From positions 1 to 41,036 of the forward strand of contig JBECKV010000096.1 in assembly GCA_040235495.1 (NCBI GenBank): a DNA stretch of 41,036 nt, read 5' to 3'. The notes beneath the pieces were generated by a model, which was not told the DNA's origin, made no database searches, and was given only the letters and a program-made list of their open reading frames with translations. The position numbers and the translations under genes are program-made. This DNA comes from HB2-32-21 sp040235495 (lineage in GTDB: Bacteria > Pseudomonadota > Gammaproteobacteria > Pseudomonadales > Porticoccaceae). Below, in pieces: positions 18,001 to 26,664 of this stretch; the first letter of the stretch is position 1; each line of letters begins with the position of its first letter.

Positions 18001-19458
18001 GTCAAGCTGGTGTCAAGACCCGGGGTCGGCACTATCGCGGCCGGGGTTGCCAAGGCTTACGCGGATCTGATCACCATTTCCGGCTATGACGGTGGTACCG
18101 CGGCGAGCCCATTGACCTCCATTCGTTACGCGGGATCGCCATGGGAACTGGGACTGGCGGAGACTCATCAAACCCTCAAGGCCAATGATCTTCGAGACAA
18201 GATCAGGGTGCAGGCCGATGGTGGCTTGAAGACTGGTCTGGACGTCATCAAGGCCGCCATCCTCGGCGCCGAAAGCTTCGGATTTGGCACGGCGCCGATG
18301 GTGGCGCTGGGCTGCAAATACCTGCGTATCTGTCATCTTAATAATTGCGCCACGGGTGTCGCCACCCAGGACGCGCGCCTGCGAGAAAATCATTTTCACG
18401 GCACGGTTGAAAACGCCCGTAACTTTTTCCGTTTTGTCGCGGAAGAAGTGCGGGAGTATCTGGCGGCTCTGGGTGTGCCTACCCTCGAGGCCCTGATTGG
18501 CAGGGTCGATCTCCTCGAAGTCGTGCCCGGCAAGACCGAACGCCACGGAAAACTCGATTTGTCAGCGATATTGCATACCGACGAATTGCTTGAGAGTAAA
18601 CCACAACACTGCCTGGTGGCACGCAATGCTCCCTTTGATAAGGGGGAACTGGCTGAACGGATGGTTGCCGATATGCTGCCTGCGATCGAGGCGGCTAGCG
18701 GTGGCGAATTTCATTACCGGGTTTCCAACTGTGATCGAACCCTAGGCGCGCGCTTGAGCGGTGAAATCGCCCGTCGCCATGGTAACCGGGGTATGGCCAG
18801 GGCGCCGCTGAAGGTGTGTCTCGAGGGCGTCGCCGGTCAGTCACTGGGTGCCTGGAATGCCGGAGGCCTGGAACTCTACTTGCGCGGCGATGCCAATGAT
18901 TATGTCGGCAAAGGCATGGCCGGAGGCAAGATAGTCATTGCGCCGCCCCCGGGCAGCAGTTTTGCCAGCCATGAGACTCCGATCATGGGCAACACCTGTT
19001 TATACGGCGCCACGGGTGGCAGGTTGTTTGCCGCCGGGCGGGCGGGCGAGCGTTTTGCCGTTCGCAATTCCGGCGCGACTGCGGTTATCGAAGGCGCGGG
19101 CGATCATTGCTGCGAATATATGACCGGCGGGGTCACGGTGATTCTGGGCTCCACGGGCTATAATTTTGGCGCCGGCATGACTGGTGGCTTTGCCTACGTG
19201 CTTGATGAAAATCGTCAGTTCTACGATCGTGTCAACAGCGAACTGGTCGACGTTCAGCATATTACCCAGGAGGCTGAAGAGCACCAACGAGAGTTCCTGC
19301 TCGGACTTATTACCGAGTTTGTCAACGAGACGGCCAGTCAGCGGGGTCAGACCGTACTGGAGAATTTCGACGCCTTGATCAACAAATTTTGGCTGGTGAA
19401 ACCGAAGTCCGCCTCCCTGGCCGGCCTGTTCGAAAATACGCGCGCGCGGCCTGAATAA
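15001..19458 (+). CDS. gltB: Glutamate synthase (NADPH), large subunit
   Basis: Makes two glutamates from glutamine and 2-oxoglutarate; the large subunit holds the glutaminase, the ammonia tunnel and the FMN/3Fe-4S synthase site. The class-II glutamine amidotransferase nucleophile is Cys15 in DNCGFGL, exposed after removal of a 14-residue propeptide. The FMN-binding synthase domain covers about residues 780-1230 (GGRSNSGEGGEDPRRYG near 896). Cysteines 1105, 1111 and 1116 in CKYLRICHLNNC form the 3Fe-4S site. The C-terminal beta-helix (GXXG repeats) covers about 1260-1440. Length 1485 is full. An AGG 6-9 nt upstream supports the ATG. gltD follows after 28 bp. Confidence 0.97.
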   Translation: MSRGLYRLDEYRDNCGFGLIAHIGGHASHNLLQKAIEALTCMTHRGGIAADGKTGDGCGLLMQIPDTFFRDITQTQHHTSLPDRYAVGAIMFSNRREEREKARAVIESEMARENLEVLAWREVPTNSQCLGEIALRTLPVLEHLFVGAPADLDEKQFDARLFVARRRTEKRLCTNKGFYIASLSARVICYKGLMMPVDLPNFYPDLSDPRLKTAICVFHQRFSTNTLPEWPLAQPFRMLAHNGEINTILGNRNWAVARTAKFDTPLLPELNELAPLVNREGSDSSSLDNMLELLVTGGVPLHQAVRMLIPPAWHNVDDMDAEQRAFFAYQSMHMEPWDGPAGLVMTDGRYAVCALDRNGLRPSRWVLTNDDIITVASEVGVYDYQPETVVAKGRLGPGDMLSVDIVRGQVETRDQIDRRLAAAKPYRQWLKQGAKTIASTMDLDGLEAEGTLSPQLIKRYMKMYGVSLEERDQVLAPLAEGAQEAVASMGDDSPMAVLSEQCRSVFDYFRQQFAQVTNPPIDPLREGITMSLSTQLGKEHNVFDQTVDHAQRINLNSPVLSPRKYFALKNNDIAGFQARKFALAYKPAETDLKSAIHKLCAEIEAAVRDDVTICILSDYKIEVGEIPVQAVFAVGAVHNHLIARGLRCDTNLIVSTGAARDPHQIATLIGCGATAVYPYLSYHLLHEMCESGELLVDLDTAFKHYRRGINKGLMKILSKMGISTIASYRGAMLYEAVGFADEIIDLCFPGLISRIQGSGFADFQKDQELLAQATWKDRQPISPGGLFKYIHGQEYHAFNPDVVEALHKVVRSGDYADWRAYANLVNGRPVATLRDLMKVKFGGSPIALDEVEPIEKIITRFDSAGMSLGALSPEAHEALAEALNSLGGRSNSGEGGEDPRRYGTKKTSKIKQVASGRFGVTPHYLVNAEVIQIKIAQGAKPGEGGQLPGGKVNKLIASLRYSVPGVTLISPPPHHDIYSIEDLAQLIFDLKQVNPQALVSVKLVSRPGVGTIAAGVAKAYADLITISGYDGGTAASPLTSIRYAGSPWELGLAETHQTLKANDLRDKIRVQADGGLKTGLDVIKAAILGAESFGFGTAPMVALGCKYLRICHLNNCATGVATQDARLRENHFHGTVENARNFFRFVAEEVREYLAALGVPTLEALIGRVDLLEVVPGKTERHGKLDLSAILHTDELLESKPQHCLVARNAPFDKGELAERMVADMLPAIEAASGGEFHYRVSNCDRTLGARLSGEIARRHGNRGMARAPLKVCLEGVAGQSLGAWNAGGLELYLRGDANDYVGKGMAGGKIVIAPPPGSSFASHETPIMGNTCLYGATGGRLFAAGRAGERFAVRNSGATAVIEGAGDHCCEYMTGGVTVILGSTGYNFGAGMTGGFAYVLDENRQFYDRVNSELVDVQHITQEAEEHQREFLLGLITEFVNETASQRGQTVLENFDALINKFWLVKPKSASLAGLFENTRARPE

Positions 19459-19486
19459 GACCTGACCCCGGGCAGGAAATGACGCT

Positions 19487-20908
19487 ATGACCGAACGACT
19501 CAGTAACCATTATCAGTTTATCGAACTCGAACGCCGTGAGCCGGACAAGAAGTCCTTCCAGGATCGGACCGAAGCCTTCGTGGAAATCTATCAACCCTAC
19601 GGCGCTAAGGTGGCGGCGGCCCAGGCCCATCGTTGCCTGGACTGCGGCAATCCCTATTGTGAATGGAAATGCCCGGTACACAATTACATTCCCAACTGGC
19701 TGTCGCTGGTGGCCGAAGGCAATATTCTGAAAGCGGCGGAGTTATGTCATCAAACCAATTCGCTGCCCGAGGTATGTGGCCGGATTTGTCCCCAGGACCG
19801 TCTCTGCGAGGGTGCCTGTACGCTGAATGATGAGTTTGGGGCGGTGACGATTGGCAGTGTCGAGAAATACATCACTGACACGGCACTGGCCATGGGCTGG
19901 CGTCCCGACCTGACGGAAGTGAAGGCCACGGGAAAACGCGTTGCTATCGTTGGTGCGGGGCCCGCGGGCCTGGCCTGTGCCGATATACTGGCCCGCAATG
20001 GCGTCAAGGCTGTGGTGTTTGATCTTTACCCGGAAATTGGCGGCCTGCTAACCTTTGGCATACCGGAATTCAAGCTGGAGAAGTCGGTAATGGCCCTGCG
20101 CCGAGAGGTATTCTCGGAAATGGGTGTCGAGTTTCATCTCAATACGGAAGTGGGTAAGGATATTTCCTTTCAGTCGCTGCTGGAAGACTATGACGCCGTG
20201 TTCCTGGGCATGGGCACCTATACTGCCATGCGCGGGGGCTTCCCCGGTGAGCGGCTTCCGGGCGTGGTCAACGCCCTCGACTACCTGGTCGCCAACGTCA
20301 ATCACAACCAGAACTGGCCCCAATTGCCTGGCCACGAATTCCTGTCCGTTAGTGGCAGGGAGGTCGTTGTCCTGGGGGGTGGCGACACCGCCATGGACTG
20401 CAATCGCACAGCCATACGTCAGCGAGCAGGCAAGGTGACATGCATTTATAGACGGGACGAGGCCAATATGCCCGGCTCCCGGCGCGAAGTACTTAACGCC
20501 AGGGAGGAGGGCGTCGACTTTCTGTTTAATCATCAACCGATTGAAATTATTGGCGATGGGCAAGTCGAAGGTATCAAAATCGTCAGGACCGAACTGGGCG
20601 AGCCGGATGAAAAAGGCCGACGGCGCCCGATTGTTGTGCCCGGTAGCGAAACCATAGTGAGCGCTGATGTGGTGCTGCTGGCCTTTGGTTTCCAACCCAG
20701 CCCGGCACCCTGGTTTGACGATCACGCGATCGACCTCAATGACTGGGGAGGGGTGGTTGCGCCGGAAAATCAAACCTATCCCTTCCAAACCAGTAACCCA
20801 AAGGTTTTTGCCGGCGGTGATATGGTGCGTGGCTCCGATCTGGTGGTTACTGCTATCTGGGAGGGACGGCGGGCGGCCGAGGGCATCATGGATTATCTGT
20901 CAGTTTAA
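19487..20908 (+). CDS. gltD: Glutamate synthase (NADPH), small subunit
   Basis: FAD- and NADPH-binding partner that passes electrons to GltB through two 4Fe-4S clusters. The N-terminal cysteines (CLDCGNPYC, then CGRICPQDRLCEGAC) hold the clusters. FAD binds at VAIVGAGPAGLACADIL (about residues 150-166) and NADPH at VVVLGGGDTAMDC (about 299-311). Length 473 is full. AGGAAA lies about 8-10 nt upstream of the ATG. hemE begins 17 bp downstream, so gltB-gltD-hemE is probably one transcript. Confidence 0.97.
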   Translation: MTERLSNHYQFIELERREPDKKSFQDRTEAFVEIYQPYGAKVAAAQAHRCLDCGNPYCEWKCPVHNYIPNWLSLVAEGNILKAAELCHQTNSLPEVCGRICPQDRLCEGACTLNDEFGAVTIGSVEKYITDTALAMGWRPDLTEVKATGKRVAIVGAGPAGLACADILARNGVKAVVFDLYPEIGGLLTFGIPEFKLEKSVMALRREVFSEMGVEFHLNTEVGKDISFQSLLEDYDAVFLGMGTYTAMRGGFPGERLPGVVNALDYLVANVNHNQNWPQLPGHEFLSVSGREVVVLGGGDTAMDCNRTAIRQRAGKVTCIYRRDEANMPGSRREVLNAREEGVDFLFNHQPIEIIGDGQVEGIKIVRTELGEPDEKGRRRPIVVPGSETIVSADVVLLAFGFQPSPAPWFDDHAIDLNDWGGVVAPENQTYPFQTSNPKVFAGGDMVRGSDLVVTAIWEGRRAAEGIMDYLSV

Positions 20909-20925
20909 GTGGCAGGTCCGCCCTC

Positions 20926-21987
20926 ATGGTCACCTTGAAAAACGATCGCCTGCTGCGCGCGTTGAGAAGGCAGCCGCTAGACGCTACACCGGTATGGGTC
21001 ATGCGCCAGGCGGGGCGCTACCTGCCTGAATATCGAGCTCGCCGTGAAAAAGCCGGAGATTTTCTTTCACTATGCCAAAACCCTCAAGCGGCCTGCGAGG
21101 TGACATTGCAGCCACTGGAGCGTTTTGAGCTGGATGCCGCTATATTATTTTCCGACATTTTGACGATTCCCGACGCCATGGGGCTGGGGCTTTATTTTGA
21201 AGAAGGTGAGGGCCCCCGGTTTCGCAAACCTATCACTAGCCTCAGGGATGTCGAACAACTGCCGGTGATTGACACCGCCAGGGATTTGACCTACGTGCTC
21301 GAAGCGGTGAGGCTGATACGCCGGGAACTGAACGGGCGCGTACCCCTGATCGGTTTTTCAGGCAGTCCCTGGACCCTGGCAACGTATATGATCGAGGGTG
21401 GGAGCAGCAGGGAATTCGTCAAAACCAAGGCCATGCTCTACCAGCAGCCCGAGGTTCTTACCCTGCTTCTTGAAAAACTTGCGGCATCGGTGACCGATTA
21501 CCTCAACGCGCAAATCAAGGCTGGCGCCCAGGTAGTACAGATTTTCGACACCTGGGGGGGTGTGCTTAGCGCCAGGGCATATCGGCATTTTTCCCTAAAC
21601 TATATGGCCCGGATTGTCGCCGATCTGACTCCAGCTCCGGACGGCCAAGACGTACCGGTTATTCTTTTCACCAAGGGGGGCGGAATGTGGCTAGAGGCCA
21701 TGGCTGCTACCGGTTGCCAGGGCGTCGGGCTGGACTGGACCCAGGATATTGGTGAAGCCAGGGCCCGCATCGGGGAACAAACGGCGCTTCAGGGCAATAT
21801 GGATCCGGCGGTATTGCGCGCCCCGGTAGCGGTGATTGAACGCGAGGTAATCGCCATCCTCGAAGCCTATGGTCATGGTTCGGGCCATGTTTTCAATCTG
21901 GGACATGGCATCACCCCCGATATCGAGCCTCGCCAGGTCGCCGCTTTGGTTGACCTGGTTCACGATTTGTCTGTGAAATTTCACTGA
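20926..21987 (+). CDS. hemE: Uroporphyrinogen decarboxylase
   Basis: Removes four carboxyl groups from uroporphyrinogen III to give coproporphyrinogen III in heme synthesis. The signature PVWVMRQAGRYLPEYRA near residues 22-38 carries the substrate-binding arginines. GFSGSPWTLATYMIEG (about 143-158) and FNLGHGI near the C-terminus are also typical. Length 353 is normal. It follows gltD by 17 bp, as in Pseudomonas. The 195-bp region after it holds no recognisable gene or terminator, apart from a short direct repeat of ATTTGCCTT near 22038-22056. Confidence 0.97.
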   Translation: MVTLKNDRLLRALRRQPLDATPVWVMRQAGRYLPEYRARREKAGDFLSLCQNPQAACEVTLQPLERFELDAAILFSDILTIPDAMGLGLYFEEGEGPRFRKPITSLRDVEQLPVIDTARDLTYVLEAVRLIRRELNGRVPLIGFSGSPWTLATYMIEGGSSREFVKTKAMLYQQPEVLTLLLEKLAASVTDYLNAQIKAGAQVVQIFDTWGGVLSARAYRHFSLNYMARIVADLTPAPDGQDVPVILFTKGGGMWLEAMAATGCQGVGLDWTQDIGEARARIGEQTALQGNMDPAVLRAPVAVIEREVIAILEAYGHGSGHVFNLGHGITPDIEPRQVAALVDLVHDLSVKFH

Positions 21988-22182
21988 CTTGTGACGCTTA
22001 TCCCGGCGTTTGTCGCCTAATTCCGCCAGTAGGTGGATTTGCCTTGCATTTGCCTTTGTTCAGTTTAATCTTCGCCTATGACCTTGCCGCCATTACGGCC
22101 CTGCTAGTGATTAGTGAGAATCAGCTTTAAATAGTTAGCAAGGGCCGCCAGCGGTTTTCCGGCGAAGTGCCAGGAGAGAGCA

Positions 22183-23583
22183 TTGGAACTCAAGCAAATC
22201 CAGGTCAACGTGGCTGACCTTACACTGGGCATGTATGTCTCGCGTCTTGATCGCCCCTGGAAGAACACACCCTTTCCGCTGCAGGGCTTCTACATCAGGG
22301 CGAGCGAAGATATCGCGACACTGAAAACCTATTGTGATTTTGTCTATATAGACGTTACCAAGGGGCGGGGATTGCTGGATTCAGGCGACCCCGCTCCCGG
22401 CGGCGACCGCCGCGCGCGCATTCGACTCGATAGCCCAGATCGTAGAAAGAATTTCCGTGCCGTCCCCCATGTCGATGACGGCTGCCCCCCAATCAATGTA
22501 CGACGAGGGGTTTACGAGGTTACGACGTCCTTAAAAGCCGAAGCGGCACTTGCGCAACGGCTGGTTCGTGATTTGCGCGCCAATCTCAATGTGGTGAGCC
22601 GGCAAATCGCGCGTGGCAATGCCGATGACTATGAAAATCTGAAGTCCAATGTCGGCGGCATGGTCGAGAGTGTCTTACGCTGCCCCGACGCCTTTACCTG
22701 GCTGGTACGCTTGCGCGACAGCGATCAGCATACCCATGACCACAGCTTGCGTTCAGCGCTCTGGGCGGTACAGTTTGCGCGCTACATTGGCATGGATAAA
22801 AATGAAATTTCTGTATTGTGCATGGGCACCCTGCTCAAGGACATCGGCAAGATCAGGATACCCAACGCGCTGTTGCGCAAGCGTGATCGCAGTGAAGAAG
22901 AAGAGCAGGAATATCAGAAATATGTCGAATACGGGGTTGAGATGCTGCGTAACACACGCAAGGTCGAGCCCCGAGTGATTTCAGTCGTTCGCTATCACGG
23001 CGAGCGGCATAATGGTCAGGGTTTCCCGGAACGGATCGCGGGCACAAAGATCCCGCTGTTAGCTAGGATCGCGGGCATAGCCGCGACTTATGACACGATA
23101 TGCAATCCTCGCGAAGCGACTCACCCTCTGGCTCCTTCACGAGCCGTGAGCATGCTCTACAACATGCGTGGTGAAGCCTTTCAGGAAGATCTGGTTGTGC
23201 AGTTTATCCAGTCGGTGGGGCTCTATCCGACGGGGACGCTGGTTGAGTTATCAACGGGCGACATCGGTGTCGTCGTCGAGCAGCACCCCAAATCGCGTCT
23301 CACCCCTCAGATAGCCATTCTCGGTCGTTCGGTCGATAACCTGAACGAAAATGTTTATCTGATCGATCTGAAAAATGAGGAGACCGCCAGGACCTTGCTG
23401 GAAACCAACAGCAATACTGACCTGGGATCAGTGGATCGAATTGCCATTGCCCGCGATCTTGAACCCGTGGGTTACGAAGTGGACATGGCCAATATTTCCG
23501 CATTGTTTCTCGCCGAAACCATGAGCGAAGGGAAGGGCGGTTTTTGGCAGACACTCAAGGAAAAGTTGCGGTCGAGCCATTAA
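22183..23583 (+). CDS. DUF3391/HD-GYP protein with degenerate catalytic motifs
   Basis: HD-GYP proteins hydrolyse cyclic di-GMP. An N-terminal DUF3391-type segment (about residues 1-130) is followed by an HD-GYP-like domain (about 165-340) and a C-terminal extension of about 120 residues. The domain is recognisable but altered. The HD pair is Lys219-Asp220 (LLKDIGKIRIP). The HHE motif is His272-Gly-Glu. GYP is Gly-Phe-Pro (280-282). The usual metal-binding Asp of the VAD segment is Ala (GIAATYDT). Such losses suggest an inactive or repurposed sensor, or binding without hydrolysis. TTG 22183 is supported by AGGAG 6 nt upstream. It stands alone after hemE and converges on psd across 44 bp. Confidence 0.85.
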   Translation: MELKQIQVNVADLTLGMYVSRLDRPWKNTPFPLQGFYIRASEDIATLKTYCDFVYIDVTKGRGLLDSGDPAPGGDRRARIRLDSPDRRKNFRAVPHVDDGCPPINVRRGVYEVTTSLKAEAALAQRLVRDLRANLNVVSRQIARGNADDYENLKSNVGGMVESVLRCPDAFTWLVRLRDSDQHTHDHSLRSALWAVQFARYIGMDKNEISVLCMGTLLKDIGKIRIPNALLRKRDRSEEEEQEYQKYVEYGVEMLRNTRKVEPRVISVVRYHGERHNGQGFPERIAGTKIPLLARIAGIAATYDTICNPREATHPLAPSRAVSMLYNMRGEAFQEDLVVQFIQSVGLYPTGTLVELSTGDIGVVVEQHPKSRLTPQIAILGRSVDNLNENVYLIDLKNEETARTLLETNSNTDLGSVDRIAIARDLEPVGYEVDMANISALFLAETMSEGKGGFWQTLKEKLRSSH

Positions 23584-23627
23584 AGAACGCCGACCAAAGC
23601 CAGCGCGAAACGCATCAAAGCGGGGGG

Positions 23628-24497
23628 TCAACACCCGTCCCGAGCAAGGCTTTCTCCCATCTTAACCGATGCCCCTTCGCACCTGCCTGGCTCGAGAGTG
23701 TAGTTTTTCGGTACCAGCAAAATAACGGTCGACCCGAATTTAAAACGGCCGATTTCCGCTCCTTTAGCATAGGGTATGGGCGTGGCAAAATACTCATGGC
23801 AGGGTTTCCCCGGCGCGTAATGCCCATGCCAGACGGATTCTATGCCCGCAACCAGCAGCGCTCCGACCAGGATTACGCACACAGGGCCCCGTTCGGATTC
23901 AAAATTACATATCAGCCGTTCGTTACGCGCGAATAAATTGGCCACTCCCGCAACGGTCACCGGGTTGACGGAGAACAACTTGCCCGGAATGTAGCGCGCC
24001 TCGACCAGTTTCCCGGCCACCGGCATATGGACCCGGTGATAATCCCGCGGTGAGAGGTAGACGGTGGCAAATTTTCCAGACTGAAATCGAGCGGCGAGTC
24101 GCTCGTCCGCCAGCAGTTTTTCCAGCGGGTAGGTGTGGCCTTTCGCCTGGAAAAAGCGCCCCGCGGTAATATTTCCGCGCTGACTGATCCTGCCGTCGGC
24201 GGGGGATACGATGACATTCTCGCCGGTAGCAACGGGTCTCAGTCCGGGTTTGAGGGCACGGGTAAAAAAATCGTTGAAGCTGCCATAGTCCGAGGCTGAT
24301 GCGCACAGGACCTCGTCGGTATCAATGTCGAAATACCTGATGGCTTGATTGATCAGCAGATTTTTTAGCCACGGCGTTTTGGCTTCGGCCAGGCGCGCGA
24401 CAAGCCTGGACAGTACGTGTTGTGGCAACAGGTACTGAAGAAGACAACATACACGACTGGTCAGCCGCGACCATGGTGAGGCTTTTTCCGCGTTCAA
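23628..24497 (-). CDS. psd: Phosphatidylserine decarboxylase proenzyme
   Basis: Inner-membrane enzyme making phosphatidylethanolamine; it cleaves itself to create an N-terminal pyruvoyl group. The cleavage site is Gly255-Ser256-Thr257 in FKFGSTVILL, so the pyruvoyl forms from Ser256. Asp101 (SPADGRI) and the histidine of YHRVHMP (157) complete the self-cleavage triad known in E. coli. The usual leucine before GST is Phe here. Length 289 is normal. The only start that keeps the N-terminus is TTG at 24495-24497. rsgA ends 15 bp upstream, and rsgA-psd is a common gammaproteobacterial pair. Confidence 0.95.
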   Translation of the reverse strand: MNAEKASPWSRLTSRVCCLLQYLLPQHVLSRLVARLAEAKTPWLKNLLINQAIRYFDIDTDEVLCASASDYGSFNDFFTRALKPGLRPVATGENVIVSPADGRISQRGNITAGRFFQAKGHTYPLEKLLADERLAARFQSGKFATVYLSPRDYHRVHMPVAGKLVEARYIPGKLFSVNPVTVAGVANLFARNERLICNFESERGPVCVILVGALLVAGIESVWHGHYAPGKPCHEYFATPIPYAKGAEIGRFKFGSTVILLVPKNYTLEPGRCEGASVKMGESLARDGC

Positions 24498-24512
24498 TGA
24501 ATATATCCCGGT

Positions 24513-25523
24513 CTAGGTTAGATGGAGGCTTTTATGGATTTCATGGAAGCTTTTCAGGCGCGCGTCACTGATCAGTCCTTCCGTGTGAGCCTCTTCAAGG
24601 GCGCAGCCCGGGTCACCCCGGTGACCACAGTTGCGGAACCGACAGCGGCCCAGGAATTTTCTGAACTCGACAAAACCATGGGCCAGCTCTGCTTCACTCA
24701 AGTGCGGCAAACCGAAATCCCGCACGCCTGGGGAGTCAATAATTTCGCCGCCATTGGCCAGGACGTGGAGTTGGCTCGTGGTGGTGGTGTGACGCCCCGT
24801 GGCCCCGGCGTCGGACAACTCGCCGGTGTTGATCCGAGCTGAAGGTTTGAGAGTGTTGATCAGCGATGATTTCCCGACACCAGACTGACCGACGAAAATA
24901 CTGAGGCGATTTGCCAGCAGTTGGCCCAACGAATCAACGCCGACACCCGATTTCGCGGAAGTGATCATCACTCGGTAGCCCAGTTCCCGATAACGGTCGG
25001 ATAACTCAATCACGGGTGTTGTCACCCCAGCCGCCATATCGCTTTTGTTGACCACGAGGGTGGGTTCGATGCGCTGATATTCACAGGCGACCAGGTAGCG
25101 ATCGATCAGTGAGACCTGAGCTTCGGGTTCAGGTGCGATTACGATTGCGATATGGTTGATATTGGCGGCAACAGCTCGCAGTGTTCCTCGGCTGTCGGGT
25201 CTTTGCAGAACGCTGGTCCGAGGCAGTACGCTGGATATCACACCATAAGGCTCGCCGGCCCGCCAAATCACCCGATCCCCACTGACGGGGGGTTCCAGGT
25301 GGGCGCGAAAATGGCATCGGCAACGGTAATCGGGATCCGTCATCGACGCCACATCAGCCTGGTTGCTGGAGCGTGTCACCACCACGCCATGCTGTTCCGG
25401 ACCCAACTGCCCCGAATGCAGTAGTGCCTCTACCTTCCGGTCAGCGGTGGCGTCGTCGATAGCTTTTTTCTGCTTTGCCCGAATTCTTTTTTGCTGCCGC
25501 AAACTCAGTTTTGATTTCGCCAT
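24513..25523 (-). CDS. rsgA: Ribosome small-subunit GTPase RsgA
   Basis: Circularly permuted GTPase that helps mature the 30S subunit. The N-terminus is basic, then an OB fold (about residues 45-115). GTPase motifs come in the permuted order: G4 NKSD (159-162), G1 GQSGVGKS (212-219), G3 DSPG (263-266). The C-terminal zinc site is Cys294, Cys299, His301 and Cys307 (CRFRNCGHRGDPGC). Length 336. Divergent from the MscS-like channel across 81 bp, where the minus strand has CTATAAG as a weak possible -10. Confidence 0.96.
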   Translation of the reverse strand: MAKSKLSLRQQKRIRAKQKKAIDDATADRKVEALLHSGQLGPEQHGVVVTRSSNQADVASMTDPDYRCRCHFRAHLEPPVSGDRVIWRAGEPYGVISSVLPRTSVLQRPDSRGTLRAVAANINHIAIVIAPEPEAQVSLIDRYLVACEYQRIEPTLVVNKSDMAAGVTTPVIELSDRYRELGYRVMITSAKSGVGVDSLGQLLANRLSIFVGQSGVGKSSLINTLKPSARINTGELSDAGATGRHTTTTSQLHVLANGGEIIDSPGVRDFGLPHLSEAELAHGFVEFRKFLGRCRFRNCGHRGDPGCALEEAHTEGLISDARLKSFHEIHKSLHLT

Positions 25524-25604
25524 TCAGCGGCTTTCGATGTCTGTCTTGACCCGCAAGCTTATAGCATAATGAACCCGGATGACATGAGTTGACCGGAGCC
25601 TGTC

Positions 25605-26642
25605 TTGACCGAAGGAATTGATTTTCCAGGTAGTTATACGCCGCTGTTGGCGGTACTTGTCGCTGCAATCCTGTTGCTGAACCTGGCCCATCAATTCCTG
25701 ATTCGGCGAGCCGGGGGTCGCACCCACCTGGGCCGTCAGTTACTCATGCTCCTGCTGACCGTTGCGGCGGTGATTGCCGTGATTCTGGCATTACCCATAT
25801 CCGATTCCAGTCGCGGCGATCTGTTTGGATTGCTTGGACTGGTCATTACCGGGGTGGTTGCGCTGTCCTCGACCACTTTCGTCGCCAACGCCATGGCCGG
25901 GTTAATGTTGCGTGCCGTGGAAAGCTTTAAGCTCGGAGATTTCGTGCGTGTCAATGAACATTTTGGGCGGGTGACGGAGCGCGGGTTGTTTCATACCGAA
26001 ATTCAGTCAGAAGACCGTGATTTGATCACCCTGCCAAACCTGTACCTGACAACCCATCCCGTGAAAGTGGTGCGCGCGTCTGGCACTGTAATCGCCTGCG
26101 AGCTGTCGCTTGGCTATGACGTGCCCTATTATCAAGTAGAGCCTCTGCTCGAGCAGGCAGCTCTGGATGCCGGCCTTGAAGATCCCTTTACCCAGCTTAC
26201 CCGCCTGGGTGATCATGCGGTAAGTTACAAGGCGGCTGGTTTCTGCTCCGAAGTCAAACAAATGCTGACTCATAAAACGCGCTTGCTTAGAGCAATACTG
26301 GATCGGCTGCATGGGGCGGGTATTGAAATCCTTTCACCGACTGTAATGGCACAGCGACGGCTGGACGAGGAACACAAGCAGGTGGCGCCCGCCAGGATGC
26401 CGATCGTCGAGCCGGAATCACGGGTGCCGGAAACCGGGATTTTCGATAAGGCTGAGCGCGTCGCGAAAATTGATGCCTTGAAGCGGGAGTTAAAGGATTT
26501 GAAAGAACTGGTCAAGGCAGGAGCCGCCGCCGAAGGCGACGAAAAGGCCGAACAGGCTGCGCAGCTGGCCGCGACTGAGCAGCGTATTCAGCAGCTGGAA
26601 AACATTATCCGGCATGCCGGCGAAAGGCAGGACCGGGAATAG
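25605..26642 (+). CDS. MscS-family mechanosensitive channel
   Basis: Predicted inner-membrane ion channel opened by membrane tension during osmotic downshock. Two or three hydrophobic helices lie at about residues 13-32, 46-63 and 71-100. The last blends into the pore-lining segment with ANAMAGLML and FKLGDFVRV, the MscS hallmark. A beta domain and cytoplasmic vestibule follow to about residue 250. The C-terminus (about 280-340) is a charged coiled coil, longer than in MscS itself. TTG 25605 has GGAG about 6 nt upstream. It lies between rsgA and orn, 22 nt before orn, so the two may share a transcript. The exact subfamily is not clear. Confidence 0.85.
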   Translation: MTEGIDFPGSYTPLLAVLVAAILLLNLAHQFLIRRAGGRTHLGRQLLMLLLTVAAVIAVILALPISDSSRGDLFGLLGLVITGVVALSSTTFVANAMAGLMLRAVESFKLGDFVRVNEHFGRVTERGLFHTEIQSEDRDLITLPNLYLTTHPVKVVRASGTVIACELSLGYDVPYYQVEPLLEQAALDAGLEDPFTQLTRLGDHAVSYKAAGFCSEVKQMLTHKTRLLRAILDRLHGAGIEILSPTVMAQRRLDEEHKQVAPARMPIVEPESRVPETGIFDKAERVAKIDALKRELKDLKELVKAGAAAEGDEKAEQAAQLAATEQRIQQLENIIRHAGERQDRE

Positions 26643-26664
26643 GGAGCCGGGACAAGGAACTGGT

